64,000 nucleotides of DNA from Phyllobacterium zundukense (GTDB lineage Bacteria > Pseudomonadota > Alphaproteobacteria > Rhizobiales > Rhizobiaceae): contig NZ_CP104970.1 of the NCBI RefSeq assembly GCF_025452195.1, positions 504,547 through 568,546 of the forward strand, given 5' to 3'. Within the stretch, counting starts at the first letter, position 1, and every line of letters begins with the position of its first letter. The notes beneath the pieces are model-generated. The model made no database searches. It was not told the DNA's origin and saw only the letters and a list, made by a program, of their open reading frames with translations. The position numbers and the translations under genes are program-made. Shown here one piece after another: positions 25,582 to 33,875 of the stretch.

Positions 25582-26690
25582 TTTCGCAGGCATTTGGAAC
25601 TTCCGCAGTCTCGGTCCAGGACGTCACGAAGCAATTTGGGACGTTCACCGCCTTGTCGAGCATTTCGCTCGACGTGGCGCCTGGCCGATTTGTCTCTTTG
25701 CTTGGTCCGTCCGGCTGCGGCAAGACAACGTTGATGCGCATCATCGCCGGACTGGATCGTCAATCGACAGGGCGCGTTGTGATAGCGGGGAAAGACCTGT
25801 CGGCGACGCCGCCGCATCGCCGCCCCGTTGGCCTCGTTTTCCAGCGGTACGCGCTATTTCCCCACATGACGGTAAGCCAGAATGTCGGGTTTGCGTTGTC
25901 GCTGCAACGGGTGGAAAAAAAGAAGGCTGCCAATCGTGTTGGCGAGCTTCTCGAGATCGTCAGGCTGAGTGCCTTTGCAGATCGCCCCATTGATCAACTT
26001 TCCGGCGGCCAGGCTCAGCGAGTGGCGCTCGCGCGCGCTCTTGCTGCCGGACCACCGGTTTTACTGCTCGATGAACCGATGTCAGCACTGGACCTCAAGC
26101 TTCGCCAGGCGATGCAGCTCGAACTTCGGCAGCTGCAGCGTAGCATCGGCGCGACCTTCCTGTTCGTCACACACGATCAGGACGAGGCGATGGTCATGAG
26201 CGACGAGATTGTCCTTATGAACAGCGGAACCATCGTTCAACGTGGCTCACCTGAAGAAGTTTATAGCCGACCGAAAACTTTGTTCAGCGCAAAGTTTTTG
26301 GGAGAAGCGAACATCTTCACGGGGTCGTTCCGCCGTGAGGGAAATAAATCCTTGCTTCAATCGGCTGATGTGAACATCCGCTTCGATGCTCACGATAATC
26401 GAGACACGGGAGCGGGCCTCGTCTGCGTCCGACCCGAGTCCATAATGATTGAGGGGGCACCGAACGTCTCGTCTGTCGCGTCCGAGCCAAATTCGGTAGT
26501 AGGACAGGTTCGAGAGGCAATCTTTCAAGGCGCATTCAGGCGCTACCTGGTCCAGGTCGGCGAGCAAAGCGTTATGGTTCAGCAACCGGTTCTCCCCGGC
26601 GGAGGCGACGCATTCTCGCAAGGCGATCGCGTTCTTCTCAGTTGGCCGGACAACTCGGTCGCTCAAATCGAAGATGACGCCAATGGTTAG
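25578..26690 (+). CDS. Spermidine/putrescine-type ABC transporter ATPase (PotA-like)
   Basis: 370 residues from ATG 25578, overlapping the binding-protein stop (ATGA). Walker A GPSGCGKTTLMR, FQRYALFPHM, signature LSGGQAQRVALARAL, Walker B LLLDEPMSALD and THDQDEAM are present. The C-terminal TOBE region ends near VLLSWPDNSVAQIED. The signature has QAQR in place of QQQR. It overlaps the first permease by 17 nt. Confidence 0.93.
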   Translation: MISQAFGTSAVSVQDVTKQFGTFTALSSISLDVAPGRFVSLLGPSGCGKTTLMRIIAGLDRQSTGRVVIAGKDLSATPPHRRPVGLVFQRYALFPHMTVSQNVGFALSLQRVEKKKAANRVGELLEIVRLSAFADRPIDQLSGGQAQRVALARALAAGPPVLLLDEPMSALDLKLRQAMQLELRQLQRSIGATFLFVTHDQDEAMVMSDEIVLMNSGTIVQRGSPEEVYSRPKTLFSAKFLGEANIFTGSFRREGNKSLLQSADVNIRFDAHDNRDTGAGLVCVRPESIMIEGAPNVSSVASEPNSVVGQVREAIFQGAFRRYLVQVGEQSVMVQQPVLPGGGDAFSQGDRVLLSWPDNSVAQIEDDANG

Positions 26691-27534
26691 GCAGTTTTAC
26701 CTCATGGCTGCGCCGGCCAGCCTCTTCATGGCGATCTTCTTCATTATTCCATGCGGAGTGCTATTCGCATACTCTTTCGGTAGCACAAGCTACACCGACA
26801 TTTCGTTCGGTACCTCACCAGAGAATTACATCAAGATCTTCACGGACCCATTGTTCCGTGAAATTCTGCTGCGATCTCTTTGGATGGGATCGACGATCGG
26901 GCTGGCGTCAGTCGTGCTGGCGTTTCCGTTGGCATATGCGATCACGCTAGGCCCGCTGCGGCGGGCAGGGACTATTATTCTGCTCCTGGTGATGGTGTCC
27001 CTGTTCACAGCCTACATCGTGCGGATTTACGCATGGCGGTCACTCCTCGGCCGCAATGGTGCGATCAGTCAGTTGTTGAACTGGACGGGTGTCACCGAGG
27101 CGCCATTAGAGACCTTTGCGTATAGCAAAGCTGCCGTGATCGTGACTTTGACAAGCATCCTCGTACCGGTCGCTATACTTCCGCTCGCTTCGGCCCTTTC
27201 CGGGGTGTCGGCGCAATGTATCGAGGCGGCGAAGAGCCTCGGCGCCACTTCGATCGGTGCCTTTTTCCGGGTTACCGTGCCAATGGCCAGCCGCGGTATC
27301 CTGTCGGCTTTTGCGCTGACGTTCGTCATCGCAGCTGGCGATTTCGTCACCCCTCAACTTCTTGGCGGACCTAAGGCGCAGCTTGCCGGGAACGCAGTGG
27401 TCGGTCGATTTGGTCTTTCATTTGACTGGCCGCTCGGGTCCGCAATTGCGTTCAGCTTGGTGATTTCCATGGGAATATTCTTATGGGCCGTCACCGCTTT
27501 GCTGAGACGTATTGGAATTAAGGATCGACCATGA
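26674..27534 (+). CDS. Spermidine/putrescine-type ABC transporter permease (PotB-like)
   Basis: 286 residues with six hydrophobic segments, starting with LFMAIFFIIPCGVLFAYSFG. The EAA loop is CIEAAKSLGATSIGAFFRVTVP near residue 190. Typical PotB features are the Arg in VRIYAWRSLLGRNG and TPQLLGGPKAQLAGN. The start may also be ATG 26683, with no clear site favouring either. The stop overlaps the next permease by 4 nt. Confidence 0.92.
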   Translation: MTPMVRQFYLMAAPASLFMAIFFIIPCGVLFAYSFGSTSYTDISFGTSPENYIKIFTDPLFREILLRSLWMGSTIGLASVVLAFPLAYAITLGPLRRAGTIILLLVMVSLFTAYIVRIYAWRSLLGRNGAISQLLNWTGVTEAPLETFAYSKAAVIVTLTSILVPVAILPLASALSGVSAQCIEAAKSLGATSIGAFFRVTVPMASRGILSAFALTFVIAAGDFVTPQLLGGPKAQLAGNAVVGRFGLSFDWPLGSAIAFSLVISMGIFLWAVTALLRRIGIKDRP

Positions 27535-28316
27535 ACCAGGGACGTCTCACGACTTTTGCGTTTAGTTTATACACGGCAGTTCTGCTGGTATTTCTTTTCG
27601 CTCCTATCGCCATCGTGGTCCTTTTTTCCTTCGACGCGAAAGGATTTGCGGCTTTCCCCTTCGAAGGTCCGACGACGGAATGGTATATGTCTGTAGCCCG
27701 CGACCCGATCATGCGTAAGGCTGCAATCAACAGTGTTTTCGTCGCGCTGGGCACTACGATCTGCTGCATAATGATCGGCACTTCGGCAGCCTTCGCCATC
27801 GCAAGGTTCAGATTCCGTCGTGCATCGCTGTTCGCTGCTTTGATGGCCCTGCCATTGCTCTTGCCGCACCTTCTGCTCGGGATCTCTTTGCTATCGTTCT
27901 TCACGAGCCTTGGCATCGGTCTTTCGGTATGGACCGCTATCATCGGCCACGTACTGATCACTCTGCCATTCATGGTCTTCACACTTACCAGTCGAATTGC
28001 GAGCCTTGACCCGCAGATTCCCGAGGCAGCGGCGACACTCGGAGCGAACCCCGCACAAGCATTTTACCGGGTCACGTTGCCTCTGATACGGAGTGCCATG
28101 GTGGGCGCGGCGCTTCTAGTTGTTGCGTGGTCGCTCGACGAGTTCAGCGTGTCGTTCTTCACGATTGGATCCGATAATACACTTCCGATCGTAATTTGGG
28201 GTCAGATGCGTGCCGGCGTCAGCCCAACGGTCAATGCGATTTCGACGCTTATGGTGCTCGTGACAGTGCTGCTGATCTATGTCGTGCATCGGCTCTCCGA
28301 CATCCGCTTTCAGTGA
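27531..28316 (+). CDS. Spermidine/putrescine-type ABC transporter permease (PotC-like)
   Basis: 261 residues and six membrane segments. The EAA loop is IPEAAATLGANPAQAFYRVTLPLI, and SLDEFSVSFFTIGSDNTLPIVIWG is a PotC hallmark. It is coupled to the PotB-like subunit by an ATGA overlap and ends the importer operon. Its stop codon lies in the loop of an 11-bp hairpin (28299-28326). Confidence 0.93.
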   Translation: MNQGRLTTFAFSLYTAVLLVFLFAPIAIVVLFSFDAKGFAAFPFEGPTTEWYMSVARDPIMRKAAINSVFVALGTTICCIMIGTSAAFAIARFRFRRASLFAALMALPLLLPHLLLGISLLSFFTSLGIGLSVWTAIIGHVLITLPFMVFTLTSRIASLDPQIPEAAATLGANPAQAFYRVTLPLIRSAMVGAALLVVAWSLDEFSVSFFTIGSDNTLPIVIWGQMRAGVSPTVNAISTLMVLVTVLLIYVVHRLSDIRFQ

Positions 28317-28366
28317 AGCGGATGTCGCCTCCCAGGACAGCCCGAAAAGTTACTTTTCGGGCTGTC
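28299..28366 (+). terminator. Tandem hairpins ending the polyamine-type importer operon
   Basis: First stem GACATCCGCTT (28299-28309) with AAGCGGATGTC (28316-28326), 6-nt loop holding the stop codon. Second stem GACAGCCCGAAAA (28336-28348) with TTTTCGGGCTGTC (28354-28366), 5-nt loop. Both are perfect. The second ends in GC, not a U run in + orientation, so termination may be weak or Rho-assisted. Confidence 0.65.
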
Positions 28367-28493
28367 GACTGCTGGCAGTCGCCTTGTGCGACGAACGGAT
28401 ACTGTCCGTTTCAACTGACATTTCCAAAGCGAGAAGATTTCCAGACATTTTTCGTGGCGAGAGATCGAGCAAGCTAAGCAAGGAGGATTGCGC

Positions 28494-28727
28494 ATGCCGA
28501 ATAATAGCTCAACGAATACCCGCGAGGGGCACCCTGTCCGGGTGGCGGTTGTTGGTCTTGGAGAGGTGGCAAAGGTCCACCTTGCCGCTTTCTCCCTTGT
28601 CCCCAAGGCTCGCTTGGAAGCAGTCTGCGATTCTCGGGCCGACGTGGTTCACCAAATGTCCAACCAGTTGGGTGTTCGCGGCTACGGCAGTCACCGGGCC
28701 CATGAACGGTATTCTGAGTGCCCGTGA
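28494..28727 (+). pseudogene. 5' fragment of a Gfo/Idh/MocA-family oxidoreductase
   Basis: After AAGGAGG at about 28480, ATG 28494 opens PVRVAVVGLGEVAKVHLAAF followed by LVPKARLEAVCDSRADVVHQ, the NAD-binding N-terminus of Gfo/Idh/MocA dehydrogenases. Homology ends near 28690 and the frame closes at 28727. Only about 65 of about 340 residues remain. It was probably the last gene of the importer operon before the island to its right was rearranged. Confidence 0.72.
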
Positions 28728-29302
28728 GAAGAGGTGGCGCACCGCATTTGCGATGGGTATCTCGAGCATGCCCTGGCGATGGGATTTGCCCTTCGCGATT
28801 AGGGATGTGATGAGTTGATCGCGGCGCAAGACAAGAGCGGGAAGTGGGCGAAGCGGGCTCGCTCGATTCGGGATAGAATCCGTGAAGGTGATCAGCGTTA
28901 CCTACCGGACGGAGATACACTATCGTTTTTGAAGTTCGTTTTTCCAGAAGTCGGTGCCAATGTCGAAAGGTTCCTGTCCTCCAGGCTTGCGCGGTCAGAA
29001 TCTCTAGTCATTCCGTCCCATCTCAGCCCTAGTATTTCTCGTGGTGGATCGCAGCCCTGAGGTTGTCGAGTTCAGCGCCGATAGACCAGGCACGGCGCAG
29101 CGCGCTCATCGGCTCCTTTATGTCGCCCAGGGCGCCGTTGTCTGAGCGGCTAGCCATATGAGGAGAGCATGAGGATTTGTGTGGCAGGTGCCGGAGTTGG
29201 GTGAATACGGTATAGGAGAGCGATGATTATCGCCGAGGCCCGCATTTTTGAAACCAGCCCGCAAGAAACGACATTTCGCCAGCCGCAACGAGCGGCGCAC
29301 GT
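28728..29302. other. Rearranged region without a recognisable gene
   Basis: A + strand frame at 28815-29060 (81 codons, with SFLKFVFPEVGANVERFL) and a minus-strand frame of 106 codons at 28509-28829 are open, but neither resembles a known family nor has a convincing ribosome-binding site. The region joins an oxidoreductase fragment to transposon-related remnants, so it is probably scar DNA. Confidence 0.4.
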
Positions 29303-29725
29303 GACCTGAAGCTACGCAAGGGCAGCCGGGTTTTGTACGAATACGATCTCAACATTCCCTGGGAGCATGAAGTCCGGCTGGAAGAATGCCGCTCGCCCAA
29401 ACCCCGGACGCTCTATCCCTGTTGCCTCGGAAATTGTCCGCCGGAGGATTGCGGCGGGCCTGAAGCCTGGCTTCGGCAGCTGGACGATGCGCTCGGCTAT
29501 GAGCTGGATGACGATTTCGCCATGGTGATCGAGTTCATCAAGGAGATCAGCGACACTCGGTCCTTTGCGGCTCTCAAGGACCCGGACCGCGCAGAGGAGT
29601 TGCGTGAGACGCTTTTCCGGATCGAGGATCGCAAAGCGCTATTGGGAAAGCCGTTCGAGCGGCGGAAGGTGAACGAGCGATTGCGACAGGACGAACATCT
29701 CACATTCATGTATCAGCAGGTGTGA
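29303..29725 (+). pseudogene. Plasmid pRiA4b ORF-3-like protein, 5'-truncated
   Basis: The open frame reads DLKLRKGSRVLYEYDLNIPW, then EHEVRLEECR, YPCCLGNCPPEDCGGPEAWL and ends at 29725. This is the C-terminal part of the pRiA4b ORF-3 family, found beside insertion elements and plasmid genes in rhizobia. The first third of the domain is absent. A TTG at 29333 could start a 130-residue product. Function of the family is unknown. Confidence 0.65.
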
Positions 29726-30420
29726 TCTGCTTTTCAGCGCCGCGACTGTTCGACAGAAGCTCAGCAAGCTGGATGTTGTAGCCGACGGCAACCTTGGTCA
29801 TGCGCGCCATGGCGCGGCTATCGGGATCGGTGAGCGATATCTGGTCTTCGCCGGTGCGATCCAGTTCATCGAGCAGCGACTTGTGTCGGTCGCGCTTTCC
29901 CTTGATCGCGGCGATCTTCTCAGCGAGGTTTTTGGCTCGCGGTCCGCCGCCGCCGGTATTCTCTTCCTGTGCATCGCCGTCATCGAGCCGCTTCATGTAC
30001 TCGGTCAGTCGTTCGTCGGCCTCTCGAATAAACTTCATCAGGGCCGCTCTCGTGAAGTTGCGGTCCTTGTTGTTCACCGCCTTGATGCGGGTGCCGTCGA
30101 CCGCCAGAAGCTCCCGGCCGAAGAGATCGAGCTGGCGGCACAGAATGACGAACTCCCGGAACACCTGCCGAAAGGCGGCATGGTTCACCCGGCGAAAGTT
30201 GGCGATCGTCTTGTGATCGGGCTTCCGTACGGGTAGAGCTTCAGCAGATCGGCCGGATCGTAACCCGGACGACCCGTTCTCTTTGGCTCCACGCGTATAA
30301 ATCCAGACGCCTACAAATCCAGTCTATCGATGAAAGCTTCGATGAACCGAACCGGGTTGTCCGGGCCTACGTAATCGTCCACCACTTCAGGCAGTAGCAG
30401 CTTGCGACCGGTCTATTCCT
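29706..30420 (-). pseudogene. IS1182-family transposase remnant
   Basis: On the minus strand from about 30415 the reading is RKLLLPEVVDDYVGPDNPVR then FIEAFIDRLDL, a TAG stop, RVEPKRTGRPGYDPADLLKLY, then a deletion of roughly 35 residues and frame change to PDHKTIANFRRVNHAAFRQV. The frame 30188-29706 continues ELLAVDGTRIKAVNNKDRNF, typical of IS1182 transposases, but stops before the second half of the DDE domain. Three independent lesions make it inactive. No terminal inverted repeats were found. Confidence 0.82.
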
Positions 30421-30493
30421 GATAAATGTGCCATGGCAAAATATACCATGGCATCATTCGATCGGGAATCCTTTGCTGGTAAAAGGGGCGCTC

Positions 30494-31650
30494 ATGGAAA
30501 TAAATATTTCGGACTTTATGCGGGCATTCGTGCCGACACAGATTCATACCGCAGTGGCTCTTTGCTTTGCACATCACCATAGCGGCTGCGACTTCGATGA
30601 AGCGTTCCATATGTACCTTGCAGAGATCGCCTCCATAAAAACCCGTCTGGATTTCGACCTGGCAACGATGCGTCTGATGGCCTGCCTTCACAATGGGCAT
30701 ACCGCATTCGATGACGAATGGCTCTGGCAAACCCACGGTGAGCCTCTGGGGTTTTCCGTCCGCCAGCTTGCCGAGAGTTGGACCGTCGTTAAATCTGTTC
30801 ACCCATCTGTGCCCGTAGGAGCAGAGATCGTAGCGCTCGGAGGCGTGCCGATGGCTGAATTCGCAGAATCAAAATTGCCATTCCTCGCAGCGTCCAGCGT
30901 TCGGGCTGCGCGGACAATTTTGTTTCGCCGCCCCTTCCTTTTTCCATCAACTTCTCGCTTCGGCTGGCCGATGGAAAATATGTCCAAGTGCGGAGAGGCG
31001 AATACGCCCTGCCAAGACCTCCAACCGCGCCGGCGCTTGAACGTTTTTCCTCGCCCGTTTCAATCTTGCGCATTCCAAGCTTCGATGCGGACGCTTTCGA
31101 GGATGCCGCCATCGGTTTTGTAGATCAATTGCAGGAAGACAAGGTCCTGATCCTTGATCTCCGTGGAAATGGCGGTGGGAACACGCCCCTCCGACTTCTC
31201 ACCAAATTAGTGGACCGGCCTTATCGAACATGGGCTGCGACAACACCCAGGCACACTGGGCTGAACATCGCAAAAGGATATGCACACGAGGATCTGGCAA
31301 TTCCCTCCGAGACGCGGGACGCGGCGACGGGCCACTTCGGTGGCCGTCTCATCATTCTGGTAGATCGGGAGACCGCGTCTGCCGCGGAAGACTTCCTGAT
31401 GCCCTTCAAAGATAATGGGCGAGCGACTATCGCCGGAGAAACGACAGCGGGGTCCAGCGGCCAGCCGTTCTACAAAGATCTCGGTTATGGCATGCGGCTC
31501 TGGGTTTCCGCCAAACGGCAGACCTTCCCCAACGGAAATCAGTTCGAAGGCATCGGGATCACCCCTGACATCGCGTTCGAAATGAAAAGGGATCATGTGA
31601 CCAGCGAAAATGACGCACTTCTGGCGCTGGCTATGACGCTTGCAGATTAA
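30494..31650 (+). pseudogene. S41-family peptidase, frameshifted
   Basis: Frame 1 (from ATG 30494, MEINISDFMRAFVPTQ) covers the N-terminal region with TMRLMACLHNGHTAFDDEWL and a PDZ-like stretch VPVGAEIVALGG. Homology passes to another frame at the T5 tract 30939-30943, where one missing T accounts for the shift, and continues ADGKYVQVRRGEYALPRPPT. The C-terminal catalytic domain (GFVDQLQEDKVLILDLRGNG, ETASAAEDFLMPFK with the serine, GITPDI) is intact to 31650. The combined length is about 385 residues. Secreted or cytoplasmic location is unclear, as no signal peptide is seen. Confidence 0.75.
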
Positions 31651-31699
31651 TCACTGACTTTTGACACGGTCTGCCCGAAACATGCGACAGATTGCGCCG

Positions 31700-32398
31700 T
31701 CATTGGTCTCTTTTGCTTTTGACAAAGTTTGGAAACTTCCTCGGCTCGCTCTCGTCCGCCATATTGTCGCGATACCAACTCGGCTCGTCGAGCGCTCCGC
31801 GCCAGCTATAGATGGCGAACATTGGGCGAGACGATGTCCGTATTGCGGGGCTGACGTTGCTACCGTGAAGGACGATGTCGCCCTGGCGCTTGGCGATGAA
31901 ATCCGAAGTTGCGCCCGTTTGAAATTCTGCCTCTCCGGCAACGACAATGTAGAATTCTTCCGCAGCATGCGCATGCGCCGGGTAGTGCGTGTCTGGGCCA
32001 AGAATGAAGAGGCCCAGAATGATGCTATCACTTCGGAAGCGACCTGTGGGGCCGATGCACTCGCCTGTTGCGAAGCGTGAAACAAACGACTTTGACCAAT
32101 GCGCTTCCTCATAGAATTCCGACCACCAGGCGTAAGGAAAAGCGCCGAGCGCAGCATCGAAAAGCTCAGGACAACGGACGATGTTTTCATCGAAAAGCAC
32201 AGGTGCGTAGCGAAGCCCTCTGACAGATTGCGATCGGCTTTGAGACAAAAGGGCAGGCCGTATGGATTCGGCATGAAAGTCCTCGGCGAAACCGACGACA
32301 AGATCACGCTGGCTCGGTTCGACCAGCGTGGCTTCAATCTTCCGGAGATACGCCTCCGTTTCCTCCAAGAGGCGATAGATCGTCGTTTCCCTATTCAT
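31700..32398 (-). CDS. DMSP-lyase-family cupin protein (DddQ/DddL-like)
   Basis: 232 residues from ATG 32398 (TTG 32428 is an alternative). The C-terminal cupin has HYPAHAHAAEEFY, with His142, His144, Glu148 and Tyr150 in the H-x-H-x3-E-x-Y pattern of DMSP-lyase-family cupins. It continues with GDIVLHGSNVSPAIRTSSRP and FAIYSWRG, the family C-terminal signature. Where active enzymes have a fourth metal-ligand His in a HAMRT-like segment, this protein has Pro184 (SPAIRT). It may thus be a non-lyase cupin or act on another sulfonium/ammonium compound. It is convergent with the S41 remnant and alone in its orientation. Confidence 0.6.
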   Translation of the reverse strand: MNRETTIYRLLEETEAYLRKIEATLVEPSQRDLVVGFAEDFHAESIRPALLSQSRSQSVRGLRYAPVLFDENIVRCPELFDAALGAFPYAWWSEFYEEAHWSKSFVSRFATGECIGPTGRFRSDSIILGLFILGPDTHYPAHAHAAEEFYIVVAGEAEFQTGATSDFIAKRQGDIVLHGSNVSPAIRTSSRPMFAIYSWRGALDEPSWYRDNMADESEPRKFPNFVKSKRDQ

Positions 32399-33016
32399 GC
32401 GAAGTAAATTCCCGACGTTAATTTCCAAACAGCCTAGTGAGACGACAGGAATACGCCAGTTCTAAAACCTGAAGCATAGGATCAATGGTTCTGGATGTGC
32501 CAGCCTGTCTGGTGTGACGGGAGTATGGCTTCGATGGCCACCCCGCATCCGGAACGCAACTTTGCGAGGCGTCAAGTGAGATGGATGGATGCCGGGGTCC
32601 GGCCGGTAAAGAATAAAAACACCAAGGGGAGGCTGCATGCTCGATGATTTCCGTCGCGACGCCCTCACTTCCTGCGCCAACGACGAATTGCGCCCAGGCC
32701 ATGCAAGTATCTACGAAGATGCAGGAGCTGGCTGTCAAGGATCTGCAAAAAGCTGGGGAAATCAGACAGTGACAGCGGCGGCTCAGGCCGTTGGGTCGTC
32801 AAACCTGGATGAAGCCTGTTTCTGAGGCAGAAGTAGAGGAGCATGACGAGCTCAATCTTGAACGAAGGCTACTATGTAGAGCATACCGGCGGACTGAACG
32901 ACCAAAGAATTGATTGCCGCCCATCTTCACCGTGATACTCGAATGCCCGCTCTCAGCGTTATGTTCGTGTTGTTTGAGCACTCATACGACCCGTATCACA
33001 GCGATCTTCTGAGGAC
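32399..33016. other. Gap without a supported gene
   Basis: Short frames exist on both strands (for example 32418-32738 on minus, 106 codons, and 32637-32825 on plus), but none resembles a known family or has a good start. No repeat or strong hairpin was noticed. Confidence 0.4.
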
Positions 33017-33052
33017 TTGAATGTCAGAAAAATATGGCCTATTTTCTGACAT
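33017..33052 (+). promoter_or_regulatory. Promoter and inverted-repeat operator of the AbiEi gene; predicted leaderless transcript
   Basis: TTGAAT at 33017-33022 and TATTTT at 33040-33045 (17-nt spacer) put the transcription start at about 33052, directly at the ATG 33053. ATGTCAGAAAA (33021-33031) and TTTTCTGACAT (33042-33052) form an 11-bp perfect inverted repeat that covers the promoter. AbiEi-type antitoxins are known to repress their own operon through upstream inverted repeats. Confidence 0.65.
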
Positions 33053-33682
33053 ATGAAAACCGTTGCGACATCAGTTCCAGGCCGGATCATGAAGCGCGCC
33101 CGTGCCGGCGGGCGTGGCGGCGTCTTCACGCCCAGTGACTTCCTGGACGTGGCCACACGGTCGACGGTCGACCAAGCCCTTTCCCGGTTGGCCAAGAATG
33201 GAAAGCTGCGCCGCCTGGCGCGAGGCCTGTACGACTTCCCGAAGGTTCATCCGCAACTTGGTCCGCTTTCGCCGACCCCCGACGATGTCGCGCAAGCGTT
33301 GGCGCGGGAGACCGGATCTCAGGTGCAAATCGCCGGCGCGCGCGCGGCGAACGCCCTTGGCCTGTCAACGCAGGTGCCGGCGAAGAGCACCTATCTGACA
33401 GACGGCCCGTCGCGCCGCGTCGTACTGGGCAAGCGCGTCGTCGATCTGCGTCACGCCTCGCCAAAGCATCTGATCGCTCCGGGAAGTGCTGCCGGCACAG
33501 TCGTCCAGGCCCTTCGTCACGTGGGGGCGGTACGTGCCGCCGACGTTGCGCGGATCGCGTCGCGTCGGTTGTCGACCAGCGACAAGAAGACGCTCGCATC
33601 CAATGCGATCCAGGCTCCCGCGTGGATGCGGCCGACGCTGGTCTCGATCGCCAGCGCAGCATCGGATGAGATCGATGGATAA
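33053..33682 (+). CDS. abiEi: AbiEi-family type IV antitoxin (DUF6088 type)
   Basis: 209 residues. N-terminal winged helix with GRIMKRARAGGRGGVFTPSD and STVDQALSRLAKNGKLRRLA, then GLYDFPKVHPQLGPLSPTPD, as in AbiEi/DUF6088 proteins. The C-terminal antitoxin domain follows (VQIAGARAANALGLSTQVPA). In type IV systems it counteracts the AbiEii nucleotidyltransferase toxin and represses the operon. The toxin gene starts at 33675, overlapping by 8 nt, but is cut short, so this is now an orphan antitoxin and DNA-binding protein. Confidence 0.85.
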   Translation: MKTVATSVPGRIMKRARAGGRGGVFTPSDFLDVATRSTVDQALSRLAKNGKLRRLARGLYDFPKVHPQLGPLSPTPDDVAQALARETGSQVQIAGARAANALGLSTQVPAKSTYLTDGPSRRVVLGKRVVDLRHASPKHLIAPGSAAGTVVQALRHVGAVRAADVARIASRRLSTSDKKTLASNAIQAPAWMRPTLVSIASAASDEIDG

Positions 33683-33767
33683 GCTCGCTCTTCTTCCATC
33701 TGACGATCAAGCGGCTCTCTTTGGCGAGACGGGTGCTGGCCGAGGCGTTGCCAATACGAGGGTATAG
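33675..33767 (+). pseudogene. 5' stub of the AbiEii nucleotidyltransferase toxin
   Basis: ATG 33675 overlaps the antitoxin stop. The frame reads MDKLALLPSDDQAALFGETG then AGRGVANTRV and stops at 33767. The first 27 or so residues resemble the AbiEii N-terminus, which normally continues into a nucleotidyltransferase domain of over 250 residues. Homology ends about 25 nt before the IS1595-type left inverted repeat (33791), and no continuation was recognised right of the element, so more than a simple insertion occurred. Confidence 0.65.
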
Positions 33768-33790
33768 CGTCAAGAGTACGCCAAACAACG

Positions 33791-33814
33791 GGGCCTTTAT
33801 CAACCAAAGGCAGC
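33791..33814. repeat. Left terminal inverted repeat of the IS1595-type element
   Basis: Identical in reverse complement to 34959-34982 over 24 bp; the match stops at the next inner base. Confidence 0.9.
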
Positions 33815-33875
33815 ATTATCCTTGTAACCATTTGATTCTTATGCGATTCTTAGGTTGATCCTTCAGGAGATGAAA

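Noticed and set aside
28509..28829. Minus-strand frame of 106 codons overlapping the Gfo/Idh fragment
   Set aside because: It mirrors a recognisable protein fragment on the plus strand and resembles no family.
30494..31650. Programmed frameshifting in the S41 gene at the T5 run
   Set aside because: No canonical X-XXY-YYZ slippery heptamer or following pseudoknot was seen, and the region is full of decayed genes.
32418..32738. Minus-strand frame of 106 codons considered as a racemase-like fragment
   Set aside because: The GAGSEGVATEI stretch is too short and no second motif supports it.
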